The notes under the pieces were generated by a model. That model saw nothing but the letters and a program-made list of their open reading frames with translations. It was not told where the DNA came from and did no database searches. Positions 52,739-61,301 of a stretch of 64,000 bases of DNA are shown here, piece by piece. A program made the position numbers and the translations under genes. This DNA comes from Clostridium lundense DSM 17049 (GTDB taxonomy: Bacteria; Bacillota; Clostridia; Clostridiales; Clostridiaceae). Each line of letters starts with the position of its first letter. The first letter of the stretch is position 1. The DNA lies in NCBI RefSeq assembly GCF_000619945.1, contig NZ_JHVC01000013.1, forward strand, positions 1 to 64,000, given 5' to 3'.

Positions 52739-53317
52739 TCACCCCTTTGGAATCTTTACTACATATCCAACAGGAATTCTGCGAGGATTAGAAATGCCAC
52801 TGGCATTTGCAATCTTAGGCCATGAATTACCATTACTATAGTACTTTACAGCTAATGCCCAAAGTGTATCTCCTGATTTCATAGTATAAGTATAATAATC
52901 AGGTTCTGGTGGAGCTATAGGCTTAGGAACTACCGGAGCTGCTCTTTTAACAACACTAGGCACAAATGGCTGTGGTTCATTTTGTATTTCAATAAGAGTA
53001 ATTGAGTATCTAATATAGGTACTTCTTACATAACTATAGTTAAACTCTCTAATTCTAACTTTCTTATCAATCATTCCAGCAAGAAACTTCACTTCTGAAC
53101 CAGCTTCTTTTAACTTCAAAATAGCATTACAATCTTTTTCAGCATTATCTCCCTGCAGCACACCACTCCATGCATAGGTATGTTCATCTTCACCCATATC
53201 TTGATAAATAGGTGGTGCTCCAGGAATATCAAGTTTTGCTATAACTCTAGGGCCAGTGAAATCAATTTGTTTTTCAGGCCCTAGAGAAAAAGTAAAATTG
53301 TCCAGCATAACTTTCAT
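52739..53317 (-). CDS. LysM tail hub protein (XkdP-like)
   Basis: 192 residues. N-terminal tail domain (FTFSLGPEKQIDFTGPRVIAKLDIPG) and a C-terminal LysM (YTMKSGDTLWALAVKYYSNGNSWPKIANASGI), separated by a Pro-rich linker. It links the tube tip to peptidoglycan. 12 bp after the tape measure gene. Confidence 0.88.
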   Translation of the reverse strand: MKVMLDNFTFSLGPEKQIDFTGPRVIAKLDIPGAPPIYQDMGEDEHTYAWSGVLQGDNAEKDCNAILKLKEAGSEVKFLAGMIDKKVRIREFNYSYVRSTYIRYSITLIEIQNEPQPFVPSVVKRAAPVVPKPIAPPEPDYYTYTMKSGDTLWALAVKYYSNGNSWPKIANASGISNPRRIPVGYVVKIPKG

Positions 53318-53329
53318 ATAGTATCACCC

Positions 53330-55846
53330 CTAATATGCTAATCGTGGATCTCTAGATTTTACATACTTATCATCATTATTAGATATCTGTGCAGCAGCAA
53401 GTCTTGGGTCTGTACTATTTATGTTGTAGGTAATATTTCTATTATCACTATAACTGCTGCTGTTTGAATTTTTAATGGTATCTTCGCTTTTACCAGTTAC
53501 TAATCCCTCAATTTTTCCACCAACCCATTTAGCTCCACTTATTATGCCTTTTACAATAGGATTGTCCAAAAGCTTTTTAGCGTATCCAAAAAGCTTATCC
53601 AGTTCATTACTTATCCAGCTTATTGCTGAATTCCAAGCATTTTTAACTCCATCTACTATTCCACCTATAAATGAACCAATAGCTCCAAATATCTCTTGGA
53701 CTTTATCTCTAAAGCCTAAAAAGTTTGTTTTCCACGCCAATACAGCTGCAACTACAATTGCTGTAATAACAGCGATTATTATACCAATAGGGCCTAGTCC
53801 AATAACCCAAGCTAATGCCATTTTTGCTCCTGCAATTAGTGCTTTAGCTCCTGTTGCCAAGAACTGAGCACCTACAGAAATAATTGTCTTTATAGCACTA
53901 AGTGCACCTGCACCTGCTGCTTTTAACCAAGCTCCAGCCATTTTTGCTCCTGCAATACCTGCTTTTACACCAGTTTTTAAGAACTCAAGTCCAACATTTC
54001 CTATAACTCGAATAGCACTTAACGCACTTGTTCCTGCAGCCTTCAACCATACTCCTGCCATTTTAGCACCTGCAGCTACAGCTCTTCCTCCTGTTTTAAC
54101 AAATTCAGAGCCTACACGTCCTATAGATTTACTAGCATTAAGTGCACCAGATCCAATACTCTTAAATATTCCTCCGGTTTTACTTCCAAGAGACATTATT
54201 CCTTTTGTTACTCCATCTAACTTAGTTCCAAAAGTAAAAGCCCTGAAGAATGATGATATCTTACCCCCTCCCATTACCTTGGTTAGGAAAGAAAATGATT
54301 CTCCAAAGCCCTTAAAATATTTAGCCAAGTTAAGAAATACAGTACCGCCACTTGATAAAACTCCAAGAACATTACCAAATAACAATTTAACAGCACCTGC
54401 ACCTAGATTAAAGGCTGCAAGTCCAGCCACAACTTTTAAAATTGATGCTGCTGCCTGTGGATTAGCTGCAACCCATGCAGAAATAGAATTGATTACATTA
54501 ACAATGCTGTCTCCATACTTCTTGAGTTCATTCATGAAAGGAGTTCCGGCAGAAGTAAGCAATGTTTCAAGACTTCCTTTAATTTGCTCTACTATACCAG
54601 AAAATGTCGACTGCATTTCCTGAACTTGTTGTTCTATAGCCTTTGCTCTTCCGGCTTTTTCCGTCATATCCTCAAAAGAACCTTTACCTGATACAGTCAG
54701 TGCAATAGCTGCTCTCATACCTTGAACACCAAAAGCTTTTTTAAATTGATTCAGGACTTCATTTGCTTTTTTTGCTCCAAATAGCTTCTCGAGTTCATCA
54801 TCTGACAACATATTACCACTGCTATCAAACATCTGTTTAGGATCAATGTGTGCATTATATAGTGTTTGTCTCAGCTTATTTACAAGGTCTTGGGCATTTT
54901 TAACATGACCACTTTCATCAAATATGCTGCTTTCTCCACCTACAATCTTAGTTTTGCCTGTCTTGGTTTTTTGTACTGTTGCCCCCTGAAGCAATCCAAG
55001 ACTATATAAAGCTTTTTCTGCTTCTGGTGATACTGCATCCAATCTTAACAAAAGATCATTTAAGAATGTACCTGAAGCATCACCAAGTCCCATATTGTGT
55101 AATGTACCAAGAAGTAGAGTTGTATCTTTTATGTTTATACCTAAGTTATGAGCCGTTTGCCCAGTTTGCTGAAGGTCATGCATAATATTTTGAACACCAG
55201 CACTAGATGCATTGGCAGCTCTATTAATATCATCAGCAGTTTGCATCATCTGACTACCTTGGAGCTGAAACATGTTCGTTACCTGAGAAATTGCATCTGC
55301 AGCGCTATCACATGATATTTCGGCAGTCTGAGCTAAATAAACAGCTGCTTTGGCTCCCCCTTCAAGTACTTCTTTATATTCCATTCCATTCTTAATAAGA
55401 TTTAATTCAGCTTTGGCTGCATCCGTATTTGAAAAAACAGTATCAGCACCAAGCTTCAATGATAAATCTGATAAGTTTTTTAGTTGTTCTTCTTGTATCT
55501 TTAGAGGAACAGTGGCATCATAATTTGCTAGTTCTACTTGTTTCATAACTTTTTCAAAATCAGCAGCACTATCAACAGCTTGCTTAACTGCACTTAGTTC
55601 AACAAACCCTTTTAGCATTTGATCCTTGCCACTACTTTTTAATTTTTCACTTTCAGTTTTCCATTCTTTCATTTTTGATAACTGATCATCGAAAAATTTA
55701 TCATCCCACTTACCTGTAGGAGAAGCATTACCTAATCTATTAATGCTATCCTCAACCTCTCTAACTTGCCTAACAGCAGAAGTTAAAGAAGGCCCCATAT
55801 TATTTACTGCTGATAATACTAATGCAACCGAAAGAGAACTATCCAT
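53330..55846 (-). CDS. Tape measure protein
   Basis: 838 residues. TP901-type N-terminus (SLSVALVLSAVNNMGPSLTSAVRQV; EKAGRAKAIEQQVQEMQSTFSGIVEQIKGSLE), Ala/Gly-rich hydrophobic middle, and a Ser/Asn-rich C-terminus. Between about residues 580 and 690 there are three 40-residue tandem repeats (VG-x-EF-x-KTG...AGAKMAG-x-WLKAAG...ALSAI). Its length sets tail length; repeats of this size would allow length change in steps. Coiled coils are few. First long gene of the tail module. Confidence 0.93.
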   Translation of the reverse strand: MDSSLSVALVLSAVNNMGPSLTSAVRQVREVEDSINRLGNASPTGKWDDKFFDDQLSKMKEWKTESEKLKSSGKDQMLKGFVELSAVKQAVDSAADFEKVMKQVELANYDATVPLKIQEEQLKNLSDLSLKLGADTVFSNTDAAKAELNLIKNGMEYKEVLEGGAKAAVYLAQTAEISCDSAADAISQVTNMFQLQGSQMMQTADDINRAANASSAGVQNIMHDLQQTGQTAHNLGINIKDTTLLLGTLHNMGLGDASGTFLNDLLLRLDAVSPEAEKALYSLGLLQGATVQKTKTGKTKIVGGESSIFDESGHVKNAQDLVNKLRQTLYNAHIDPKQMFDSSGNMLSDDELEKLFGAKKANEVLNQFKKAFGVQGMRAAIALTVSGKGSFEDMTEKAGRAKAIEQQVQEMQSTFSGIVEQIKGSLETLLTSAGTPFMNELKKYGDSIVNVINSISAWVAANPQAAASILKVVAGLAAFNLGAGAVKLLFGNVLGVLSSGGTVFLNLAKYFKGFGESFSFLTKVMGGGKISSFFRAFTFGTKLDGVTKGIMSLGSKTGGIFKSIGSGALNASKSIGRVGSEFVKTGGRAVAAGAKMAGVWLKAAGTSALSAIRVIGNVGLEFLKTGVKAGIAGAKMAGAWLKAAGAGALSAIKTIISVGAQFLATGAKALIAGAKMALAWVIGLGPIGIIIAVITAIVVAAVLAWKTNFLGFRDKVQEIFGAIGSFIGGIVDGVKNAWNSAISWISNELDKLFGYAKKLLDNPIVKGIISGAKWVGGKIEGLVTGKSEDTIKNSNSSSYSDNRNITYNINSTDPRLAAAQISNNDDKYVKSRDPRLAY

Positions 55847-55914
55847 AAAAAAAGTTCACCCCCTTATGATTTTTTCTCTAAATTTTGGTATATAATTAAA
55901 GTGAGGTGATAAAT

Positions 55915-56184
55915 ATGAGGATTTTATATTTCATAACAAAAACAATATTGTTTTTTATATATCTAATTCCTGCTGTAATTTTTGTTGTGCTTATATGGGG
56001 ACTAACTTTTATATTAGGTCATATATTTGCAGCATTATTTAATATAAATATTATTGTTTCGTATATAGTTACTGCCATTCTCATCATGTTTTCTATGCTT
56101 TCAACTTTACTGTCAAAAGGTTCAAATAGCAGCTTTGTAACAGATTACTTCCTGCTAAAATATTATTTTAAAATGATAAAGTAA
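55915..56184 (+). CDS. Small membrane protein on the opposite strand (candidate moron)
   Basis: 89 residues from the ATG at 55915 (GAGGTG RBS; a GTG three codons upstream abuts it). Three hydrophobic segments, about 4-33, 43-65 and a shorter one, then a positively charged end. It is the only plus-strand gene in the late region, with a TATAAT box at 55891-55896 and its own terminator at 56183-56213. No family recognised. Its independent control and position suggest a moron gene expressed in the lysogen, for example in superinfection exclusion. Confidence 0.65.
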   Translation: MRILYFITKTILFFIYLIPAVIFVVLIWGLTFILGHIFAALFNINIIVSYIVTAILIMFSMLSTLLSKGSNSSFVTDYFLLKYYFKMIK

Positions 56185-56213
56185 GAGGCTGTAAAATTAA
56201 TTATCAGCCTCTT
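56183..56213 (+). terminator. Terminator of the plus-strand membrane gene
   Basis: AAGAGGCTG pairs with CAGCCTCTT, then CATTTTG. The downstream arm lies inside the end of the gpGT reading frame on the other strand. Confidence 0.65.
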
Positions 56214-56678
56214 CATTTTGCTTATCTACCATCCACTGTACTGAATAAAAAACCGCATCCCTCTCCATATCAGTCATGCTTAACCATTCACTGTAAGTGA
56301 TGCCTGTAAATTTTGCGCACTGTGCCCATCTGAGGAGATCGGCTTGCCGAGCAAAAAAGCCACAGCGTCATCCGCCTTTTTCTCTAAGTCCTTTGTATTA
56401 CCAAACATTTTATTAAATACTAATTTATAAAAATTCACATCTGTATCTAACCATTCATTGAATAGTTCTTTGTAGTTTCCATCTGTACTTGAACTATCAA
56501 TTTCTACAACACATTTTGCTTTAACATAATCGTCAATTAATAGAGCACCTGATACTATAGCCTCTTCATCAATTTTCATCATTTGAATAACATTCATTCT
56601 GTCACTTCCAATTGGAGCTCTAAATCTAATCACTTTCCCACTTGGTAACTCTAATGGGCCATAAATTTGTCTTTCCAT
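56197..56678 (-). CDS. Tail assembly chaperone, frameshifted gpGT-like product
   Basis: Continuation of the XkdN-like gene by a -1 frameshift at T TTT TTG (56352-56358). The 0-frame product ends ...SLTVNG at 56280; in the -1 frame the sequence continues FARQADLLRWAQCAKFTG, ITYSEWLSMTDMERDA, YSVQWMVDKQNEEADN to a stop at 56197-56199. This -1 tail is the conserved T domain of such chaperones, and lies directly before the tape measure gene, as in lambda G/GT. Confidence 0.8.
56280..56678 (-). CDS. Tail assembly chaperone, short (G) product, XkdN-like
   Basis: 132 residues; start MERQIYGPLELPSGKVIRFRAPIGSDRMNV, the rest helical, and a 0-frame end of low conservation (KPISSDGHSAQ...). The family binds tape measure and tube proteins during tail assembly. 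GGAGG RBS before the ATG; it follows the tube gene by 4 bp. Confidence 0.85.
   Translation of the reverse strand: MERQIYGPLELPSGKVIRFRAPIGSDRMNVIQMMKIDEEAIVSGALLIDDYVKAKCVVEIDSSSTDGNYKELFNEWLDTDVNFYKLVFNKMFGNTKDLEKKADDAVAFLLGKPISSDGHSAQNLQASLTVNG
56352..56358 (-). other. -1 ribosomal frameshift slippery heptamer
   Basis: Sense strand GC T TTT TTG CTC: the 0-frame codons GCT TTT TTG permit tRNA slippage to TTT TTT. It sits just before the point where the -1 frame takes up the conserved RQADLL sequence. Confidence 0.75.
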
Positions 56679-56682
56679 AAAA

Positions 56683-57111
56683 TTAAACCTCCTCTAAGCC
56701 TTCGGCTTTAAAACTAAAATCATTTTTTACAACATCTTTACCCTTTGCCATAGAAACTGTAAGTTCAGGGATAACCACATTTAAGAGTCTGTATTTACCT
56801 ACAAGACCAAGATGTGGGGCGTTAATATTTGCAGTAACAGTCATTCTTGGGCTTGGTGGAATATAGCCACCACGCTTAAGTTCGCTTGTACCAAAACATG
56901 ACTTGACAATACCAAGATTTATCATTCCACGCTTAAGCTTACCTTCTATTTTAATTTCTCCATCAAGAATAGCTGCTATTCTTTCTCCTAGCTCTAAATA
57001 TTCTTCAGTACCATTTTTAATTGAGAACTCCATTTCTTGAAATTCACCAGCAAGCTCTGGGCCAGTTGCCCCAGTAACAAGTGTTTTAACATTGAACCCT
57101 TGAACAGGCAT
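56683..57111 (-). CDS. Tail tube protein (XkdM-like)
   Basis: 142 residues, tail tube family of contractile phages (MPVQGFNVKTLVTGATGPELAGEFQEMEFSIKNGTEEYLELG; ARMTVTANINAPHLGLVGKYRLL-like segment). It forms the inner tube under the sheath. Three bp after the ferredoxin gene, one operon. Confidence 0.85.
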   Translation of the reverse strand: MPVQGFNVKTLVTGATGPELAGEFQEMEFSIKNGTEEYLELGERIAAILDGEIKIEGKLKRGMINLGIVKSCFGTSELKRGGYIPPSPRMTVTANINAPHLGLVGKYRLLNVVIPELTVSMAKGKDVVKNDFSFKAEGLEEV

Positions 57112-57114
57112 AGA

Positions 57115-57330
57115 CTATTCCTCCTTTTTAGCAGTTTTTTTAACTTCTGTTTTTGCTGCTTTATTATCATCTTCACTTACAATAAGCTTGACCGGGCAGG
57201 ATCTAACACAAATTCCGCAATCTATACAGTCAGAAGATATAAAAGTTTTGCCATCGAATTTGATAGCACCTACAGGGCACACACTTTTGCAGGCTCCACA
57301 ATTGGGACAGCCATCATTTATTTTGTACAT
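57115..57330 (-). CDS. 2[4Fe-4S] ferredoxin inside the tail operon
   Basis: 71 residues. Two full C-x2-C-x2-C-x3-C-P motifs at Cys 8/11/14/18 and 35/38/41/45, the clostridial bacterial-type ferredoxin core, then a 25-residue Lys/Glu-rich tail. RBS AAGGAGTG before ATG. It is packed between sheath (12 bp upstream) and tube (3 bp downstream) genes, so it is phage-encoded. It may be a host-derived electron carrier or, since lambda gpL and other tail parts hold iron or Fe-S, a virion component; neither is shown here. Confidence 0.92.
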   Translation of the reverse strand: MYKINDGCPNCGACKSVCPVGAIKFDGKTFISSDCIDCGICVRSCPVKLIVSEDDNKAAKTEVKKTAKKEE

Positions 57331-57341
57331 ACAATCACTCC

Positions 57342-58730
57342 TTATTCACCAAGATATCTTTCTATATGATGATCTACATAGTCAGCAGCAAACACAGGTC
57401 TTATTCTAACTTTTGTTTTAAGCATTCTTGCTGCCATTGTTTCCGGTGTATTAATACTTTCATCACACACCGTCGGCTTAAAGTCGTAAATTTTACCATC
57501 ATCTTTTTTAATCTGCAGTATTGCATCTATTTGCTCTGCTACAGCCTGCATAATGGAAGTAGTTATATTCTTTGACTTAACCCATCTTGTAGACACATAA
57601 ATTTCAGTTTCAATCTCATCAAACTCACGCCTTATACTAATCTGACTCCAGTTTGTGTCAGTAGAAAGATTTACACCATTCATAACTCTATATCCTGAAT
57701 CAGGAGCGATAGGTGAAATTCTTGCCTTTGTAAGTGCTTTAATATCACCACTGGTAAGTTCAATTTCCTGTGATACAATACCATTTACAATCCTATTTGA
57801 TGGAGATTCATGTGCTCCACCACTTACTAGAACACCAGCATAAAAGCCATCAGGAGCAATATACTGTCCTGCTATATCAGTGTATTCATTCCAAGGATAA
57901 CTAAACTCAGCTCTCATAGAATCTAAGTTTTGAGTTAAAGCACAAACAGCATCAATATCCAAAGATGGGGGAGGATTTAAAACTGCAGTTCTTAAGCCAT
58001 CCCTTACAGAAAGGTTCATTGCATGTGTTATAAGTGCATTTCTTACAACATCTGAATACTGCTGAGCACAAATTATAACATTAACATTTTCAGTTTCAAG
58101 CAGCTTAAGACCTGTCCTCTTGCCATCAACTATTGTTCCAATATAATCAGAATCCGTTGCTGTCGCTCCATCATTTCCACCTGTAAGTGGTACAGCTGAA
58201 AGAGCCTTTGGAATAGCTGAAGCTCCTGCTGCAAGTGTCAACGTAACAAATTCTGAGTTTACAGCTCCAATACTATCAAGAGTTAGATTGTCAAAGGTTT
58301 CAGTTTTACCTCCATAAATAACAACAAGCTTAAATGTATTAGCATTAGTTCCTGCAGCTACAGCCACAAGAATTTCATTTCCCCATGTACCGGGAGTTAA
58401 AGCCTTTACAGTTACAGAATCATTTGAAGTACTGTCCTTAAGAGTAAATGAAGCTTCTTTAATTCCTGCTCCAGCAATTCTAACTACCACAAAATTCTTA
58501 GCTCCTTGAGCCATAGCAGGCCATATAGATTTACACCCTGTAAGACCTGTTTTATCCTTTCCGAATATCTTAGTCAGTGAATCAAAAGATGTAATAATCT
58601 TTTTTTCATTCAAAGGCCCTTTTTCAAAGGTACCAACTACTCCTATAACATCTGAGCTTACAAGCTGCACTGGTGGAGTACCTTCATCTTCAATAATCTC
58701 AATACGAGGTTCAATATAATCAACTGACAA
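57342..58730 (-). CDS. Tail sheath protein (XkdK-like)
   Basis: About 462 residues, contractile sheath family. N-terminus SVDYIEPRIEIIEDEG..., the VVGVVGTFEKGPLNE motif, a central inserted domain, and a conserved end (VSTRWVKSKNITTSIMQAVAEQIDAILQIKKDDGKIYDF). The TTG start at 58730 is favoured: GGAAGGGATG lies 7-16 nt upstream, and it gives the family start M-SVDYIEP; the GTG at 58739 is too close to the RBS. Confidence 0.93.
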   Translation of the reverse strand: MSVDYIEPRIEIIEDEGTPPVQLVSSDVIGVVGTFEKGPLNEKKIITSFDSLTKIFGKDKTGLTGCKSIWPAMAQGAKNFVVVRIAGAGIKEASFTLKDSTSNDSVTVKALTPGTWGNEILVAVAAGTNANTFKLVVIYGGKTETFDNLTLDSIGAVNSEFVTLTLAAGASAIPKALSAVPLTGGNDGATATDSDYIGTIVDGKRTGLKLLETENVNVIICAQQYSDVVRNALITHAMNLSVRDGLRTAVLNPPPSLDIDAVCALTQNLDSMRAEFSYPWNEYTDIAGQYIAPDGFYAGVLVSGGAHESPSNRIVNGIVSQEIELTSGDIKALTKARISPIAPDSGYRVMNGVNLSTDTNWSQISIRREFDEIETEIYVSTRWVKSKNITTSIMQAVAEQIDAILQIKKDDGKIYDFKPTVCDESINTPETMAARMLKTKVRIRPVFAADYVDHHIERYLGE

Positions 58731-58735
58731 TAAAA

Positions 58736-59209
58736 TCACATCCCTTCCATTTCTATATCAATATCATCACTAAAGAAACTAATTTCATCCTTCTGTCTTT
58801 CAGAATAGAATGTAGCATGATATTCAAGCATAGCAGCATGCCAAATCACAGTGTCAGAGCTGTCTGCATAAATATATTCAATTTCTTTAATTTCTCCTGA
58901 TGAAATAGTTCCTTCAAGAGTAACATCTTTATTAAGAATCCTGCGCATTATTTCTGAAAGCTCTCTAATTTTTCTTTCGCCTTCTTCAGGATCTGCTTCT
59001 TGAGTATAAACATAAATTAATATAAGTGCTTCTGCCTCATCAGTCTCATTGTCATAGAGTTCATATGTAACTTTTTGGCAGGAAGCACTTATACTTGTAC
59101 CAATATCCGGCAAAATACCATTTATCTTATGATAATTACAAACTTCTTCAAGGCTTTGATTAACTTTGAATGTATCTATTATTTTATCTAATACATCATC
59201 TATTACCAT
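58736..59209 (-). CDS. Phage tail terminator-like protein
   Basis: 157 residues, starting MVIDDVLDKIIDTFKVNQSLEEV, with a mixed alpha/beta fold (YELYDNETDEAEALILIYVYTQEADPEEGERKI), resembling DUF6838/tail terminator proteins that cap the tube. Position directly upstream of the sheath gene supports this. The gpG-like gene overlaps its start by 14 bp. Confidence 0.7.
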   Translation of the reverse strand: MVIDDVLDKIIDTFKVNQSLEEVCNYHKINGILPDIGTSISASCQKVTYELYDNETDEAEALILIYVYTQEADPEEGERKIRELSEIMRRILNKDVTLEGTISSGEIKEIEYIYADSSDTVIWHAAMLEYHATFYSERQKDEISFFSDDIDIEMEGM

Positions 59210-59843
59210 TGCTTAAGACCTCCTTATAGAAATCTTTAACAGTTGAAACAATCTGTCTATTTTCCTTATCTGTAATTACAAGATAAGGTCTAGCAGGTAT
59301 TTTAACACTCTTAACTTTTATTATCTTGCCTCCACCAACAGGTATACAAAGACAGTTGCCATTTTTAGGTTTTATAACTCCACCGAACTGGTGAATTCTT
59401 GCATAAATGAGAGTAGAACCTACTGCAACAGAATTAGCATTAGCTTCAAAATTTATACTTTGCTTTAATCTACCTGAATTTTGAAGAATCTTATTTGATG
59501 AAACACTGTCAAATATCGAACTTTTCTTTTTATCTAAAGCATTAGAGCTTCGTTTATTTTCTCCAAATAAAGAGTTATACATAAGTTGCTTACCTCTTTT
59601 TGTATTAGTAAAATTATCGTAAGCTTTATTTCCATAAGATTCATTAGTAAAACTACTTCTTTTTTGCCATTTATTTGGTCTACCTTCTTCTTCAAAATTT
59701 TCAGTAATTCCACCAACCATTATTTCACCAATTTTTCTAAAAACAGGTCTTAAATTTTGCCCTCTTGAAGCCAAATTACTAAGTACATTAATAACTGGTT
59801 TTAAGCCCTGAGCCTCAATTTTAACATCAATTGGCTTTACCAT
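59196..59843 (-). CDS. Phage virion morphogenesis protein (gpG/PF05069-like)
   Basis: About 215 residues from the ATG at 59843 (GGAGGAGGCT RBS). Start MVKPIDVKIEAQGLKPVINVL, then a family pattern: FEEEGRPNKWQKRSSFT, NSGRLKQSINFEANANSVAVGSTLIYARIHQFGG. In Mu and relatives this family acts in head-tail joining. The frame is open 17 codons further upstream, overlapping the gp36-like gene. Confidence 0.83.
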   Translation of the reverse strand: MVKPIDVKIEAQGLKPVINVLSNLASRGQNLRPVFRKIGEIMVGGITENFEEEGRPNKWQKRSSFTNESYGNKAYDNFTNTKRGKQLMYNSLFGENKRSSNALDKKKSSIFDSVSSNKILQNSGRLKQSINFEANANSVAVGSTLIYARIHQFGGVIKPKNGNCLCIPVGGGKIIKVKSVKIPARPYLVITDKENRQIVSTVKDFYKEVLSNGNR

Positions 59844-60265
59844 CTTGAAAGAGCCTCCTCCATATCGCTTCTTTTTCTTGTCCTTTTCATACATGGTGTC
59901 TGAAGGTTCTGAGGCTTATTAATTTCAATAATTCCTGGATATCTGTCAAGCAAGCCATTTACAACAATGTTTTTAAGATCTGCTTCTGCTCTTTTGAAAT
60001 AAACTTCAGCAAGTGGGGTTTGTTCCTTGCTTCTTGCAATATCAGCATAATATTTATCAATAATAAAAGATGCTGCAAAATCAGAAGCAATACTTATAAC
60101 CAGTGGGGGAGTAGGGGAGGGAAGGGGAAGTACATATCTTGTAGCTAGTACTGCATCAATCCTTGCCTCCGCCTTAGTTATAAATTTTGCTACTTCCTCG
60201 GAACTTATCTGATTCGTTCCAATCTTATTGCAAAGACCTCTTACATCAACCTCCGTAATATACAT
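59837..60265 (-). CDS. Mu gp36-like protein (DUF1320)
   Basis: 142 residues from the ATG at 60265, head completion or connector protein of Mu-like phages (MYITEVDVRGLCNKIGTNQISSEEVAKFITKAEARIDAVLATRYVLPLP; SIASDFAASFIIDKYYADIARS). GGTGAGAG RBS. Seven bp overlap with the gpG-like gene. Confidence 0.82.
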   Translation of the reverse strand: MYITEVDVRGLCNKIGTNQISSEEVAKFITKAEARIDAVLATRYVLPLPSPTPPLVISIASDFAASFIIDKYYADIARSKEQTPLAEVYFKRAEADLKNIVVNGLLDRYPGIIEINKPQNLQTPCMKRTRKRSDMEEALSRW

Positions 60266-60276
60266 AACTCTCACCC

Positions 60277-61284
60277 TTAACCAACATTAGCAGAAACAAC
60301 CCAGTTAGGATGATAAAGCCTTGGAAGTCCATATATACCAACAGTAATATCAACAAAAGGATTTTTCTCTGCCTCTGACTTATCTTCAACAATAGAAAAC
60401 TTTCCTGGCTGTGGTTTGTCAAGACCGCCATTATGAAGACTTATAGTAGTACCAAAGTCCATCATATCTTCTCCTGGTTGTCCTTGACCTACAAGTATAA
60501 ACTTTGTATCTGGAATAAATGAATTAAAGTTTCCACTTGCATCCACATATCCCTCATCATAAATTACAAAGTCGATATCAGGATAGAAAAGTTTCATTGC
60601 TGACGATATATTGGTTGCTGATAAAAATGCTGAATAAGTAGTGTTCTTTAAAAGTTCCTTTATTCCATTATTAGCTGCCAAATATCCAGCTACTGTATAA
60701 TTAAAATAAGCTTTAGTTGGCTTTGCTCCTGTACCTCTAAACAACAAAATATATTTGTTTAAGTCGCCAAGTATATCCGCAGTAGGATCATTCCATTTCT
60801 TAGTTGGTGTTGGAGCATTCTTACTTGGAATATCATAAGGAACAGTATATTTAACTCCATTTTCATCAATTTGAACTTTACCATTAACAAGTGGCTGCCA
60901 TGTAAGCCATTCAATTCTTGTTTCCAACCTATCATCAAGCTGCAATGATTTTTCAAGCACAAGCATTCTACCAGCTCTCTCATTGTAGCTTCCTGCAGCT
61001 CTTGCATATAATAGTTCCTTTTCATCAATTCTCTTGGTTTCCTTCCAATATCCAGTACCAACTTTCTTTGTTCTCATGCCTGCAAGTTTAGCAAGCTTAG
61101 GATCTGAACCAAGATTATGGGCTGGAGTCATTCCAGAGCTGGCTTCTATAACATCAAATTCAATTTCTGCAGAATACACCTCTCTTATAGGACAAAAACT
61201 TCTCCCTATAAATCTTGTAGGATCAACTGCTCTATTTCTGACAACATGAGTAATCTCTCGGGTAGTAGGAAATAACATAGTCAT
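60277..61284 (-). CDS. Major capsid protein E family
   Basis: 335 residues, PF03864-type major capsid protein: FPTTREITHVVRNRAVDPTRFIGRSFCPIREVYSAEIEFDVIEAS, RAAGSYNERAGRMLVLEKSLQLDDRLETRIEWLTWQPLV, KFILVGQGQPGE and an end with KNPFVDITVGIYGLP. It is the main building block of the head. GGAAGGATG RBS. Followed by gp36-like. Confidence 0.92.
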   Translation of the reverse strand: MTMLFPTTREITHVVRNRAVDPTRFIGRSFCPIREVYSAEIEFDVIEASSGMTPAHNLGSDPKLAKLAGMRTKKVGTGYWKETKRIDEKELLYARAAGSYNERAGRMLVLEKSLQLDDRLETRIEWLTWQPLVNGKVQIDENGVKYTVPYDIPSKNAPTPTKKWNDPTADILGDLNKYILLFRGTGAKPTKAYFNYTVAGYLAANNGIKELLKNTTYSAFLSATNISSAMKLFYPDIDFVIYDEGYVDASGNFNSFIPDTKFILVGQGQPGEDMMDFGTTISLHNGGLDKPQPGKFSIVEDKSEAEKNPFVDITVGIYGLPRLYHPNWVVSANVG

Positions 61285-61301
61285 AATTCATCATCCTTCC
61301 T

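Noticed and set aside
53475..53867. 130-codon plus-strand ORF
   Set aside because: Antisense shadow of the tape measure gene, no RBS and no conserved motif.
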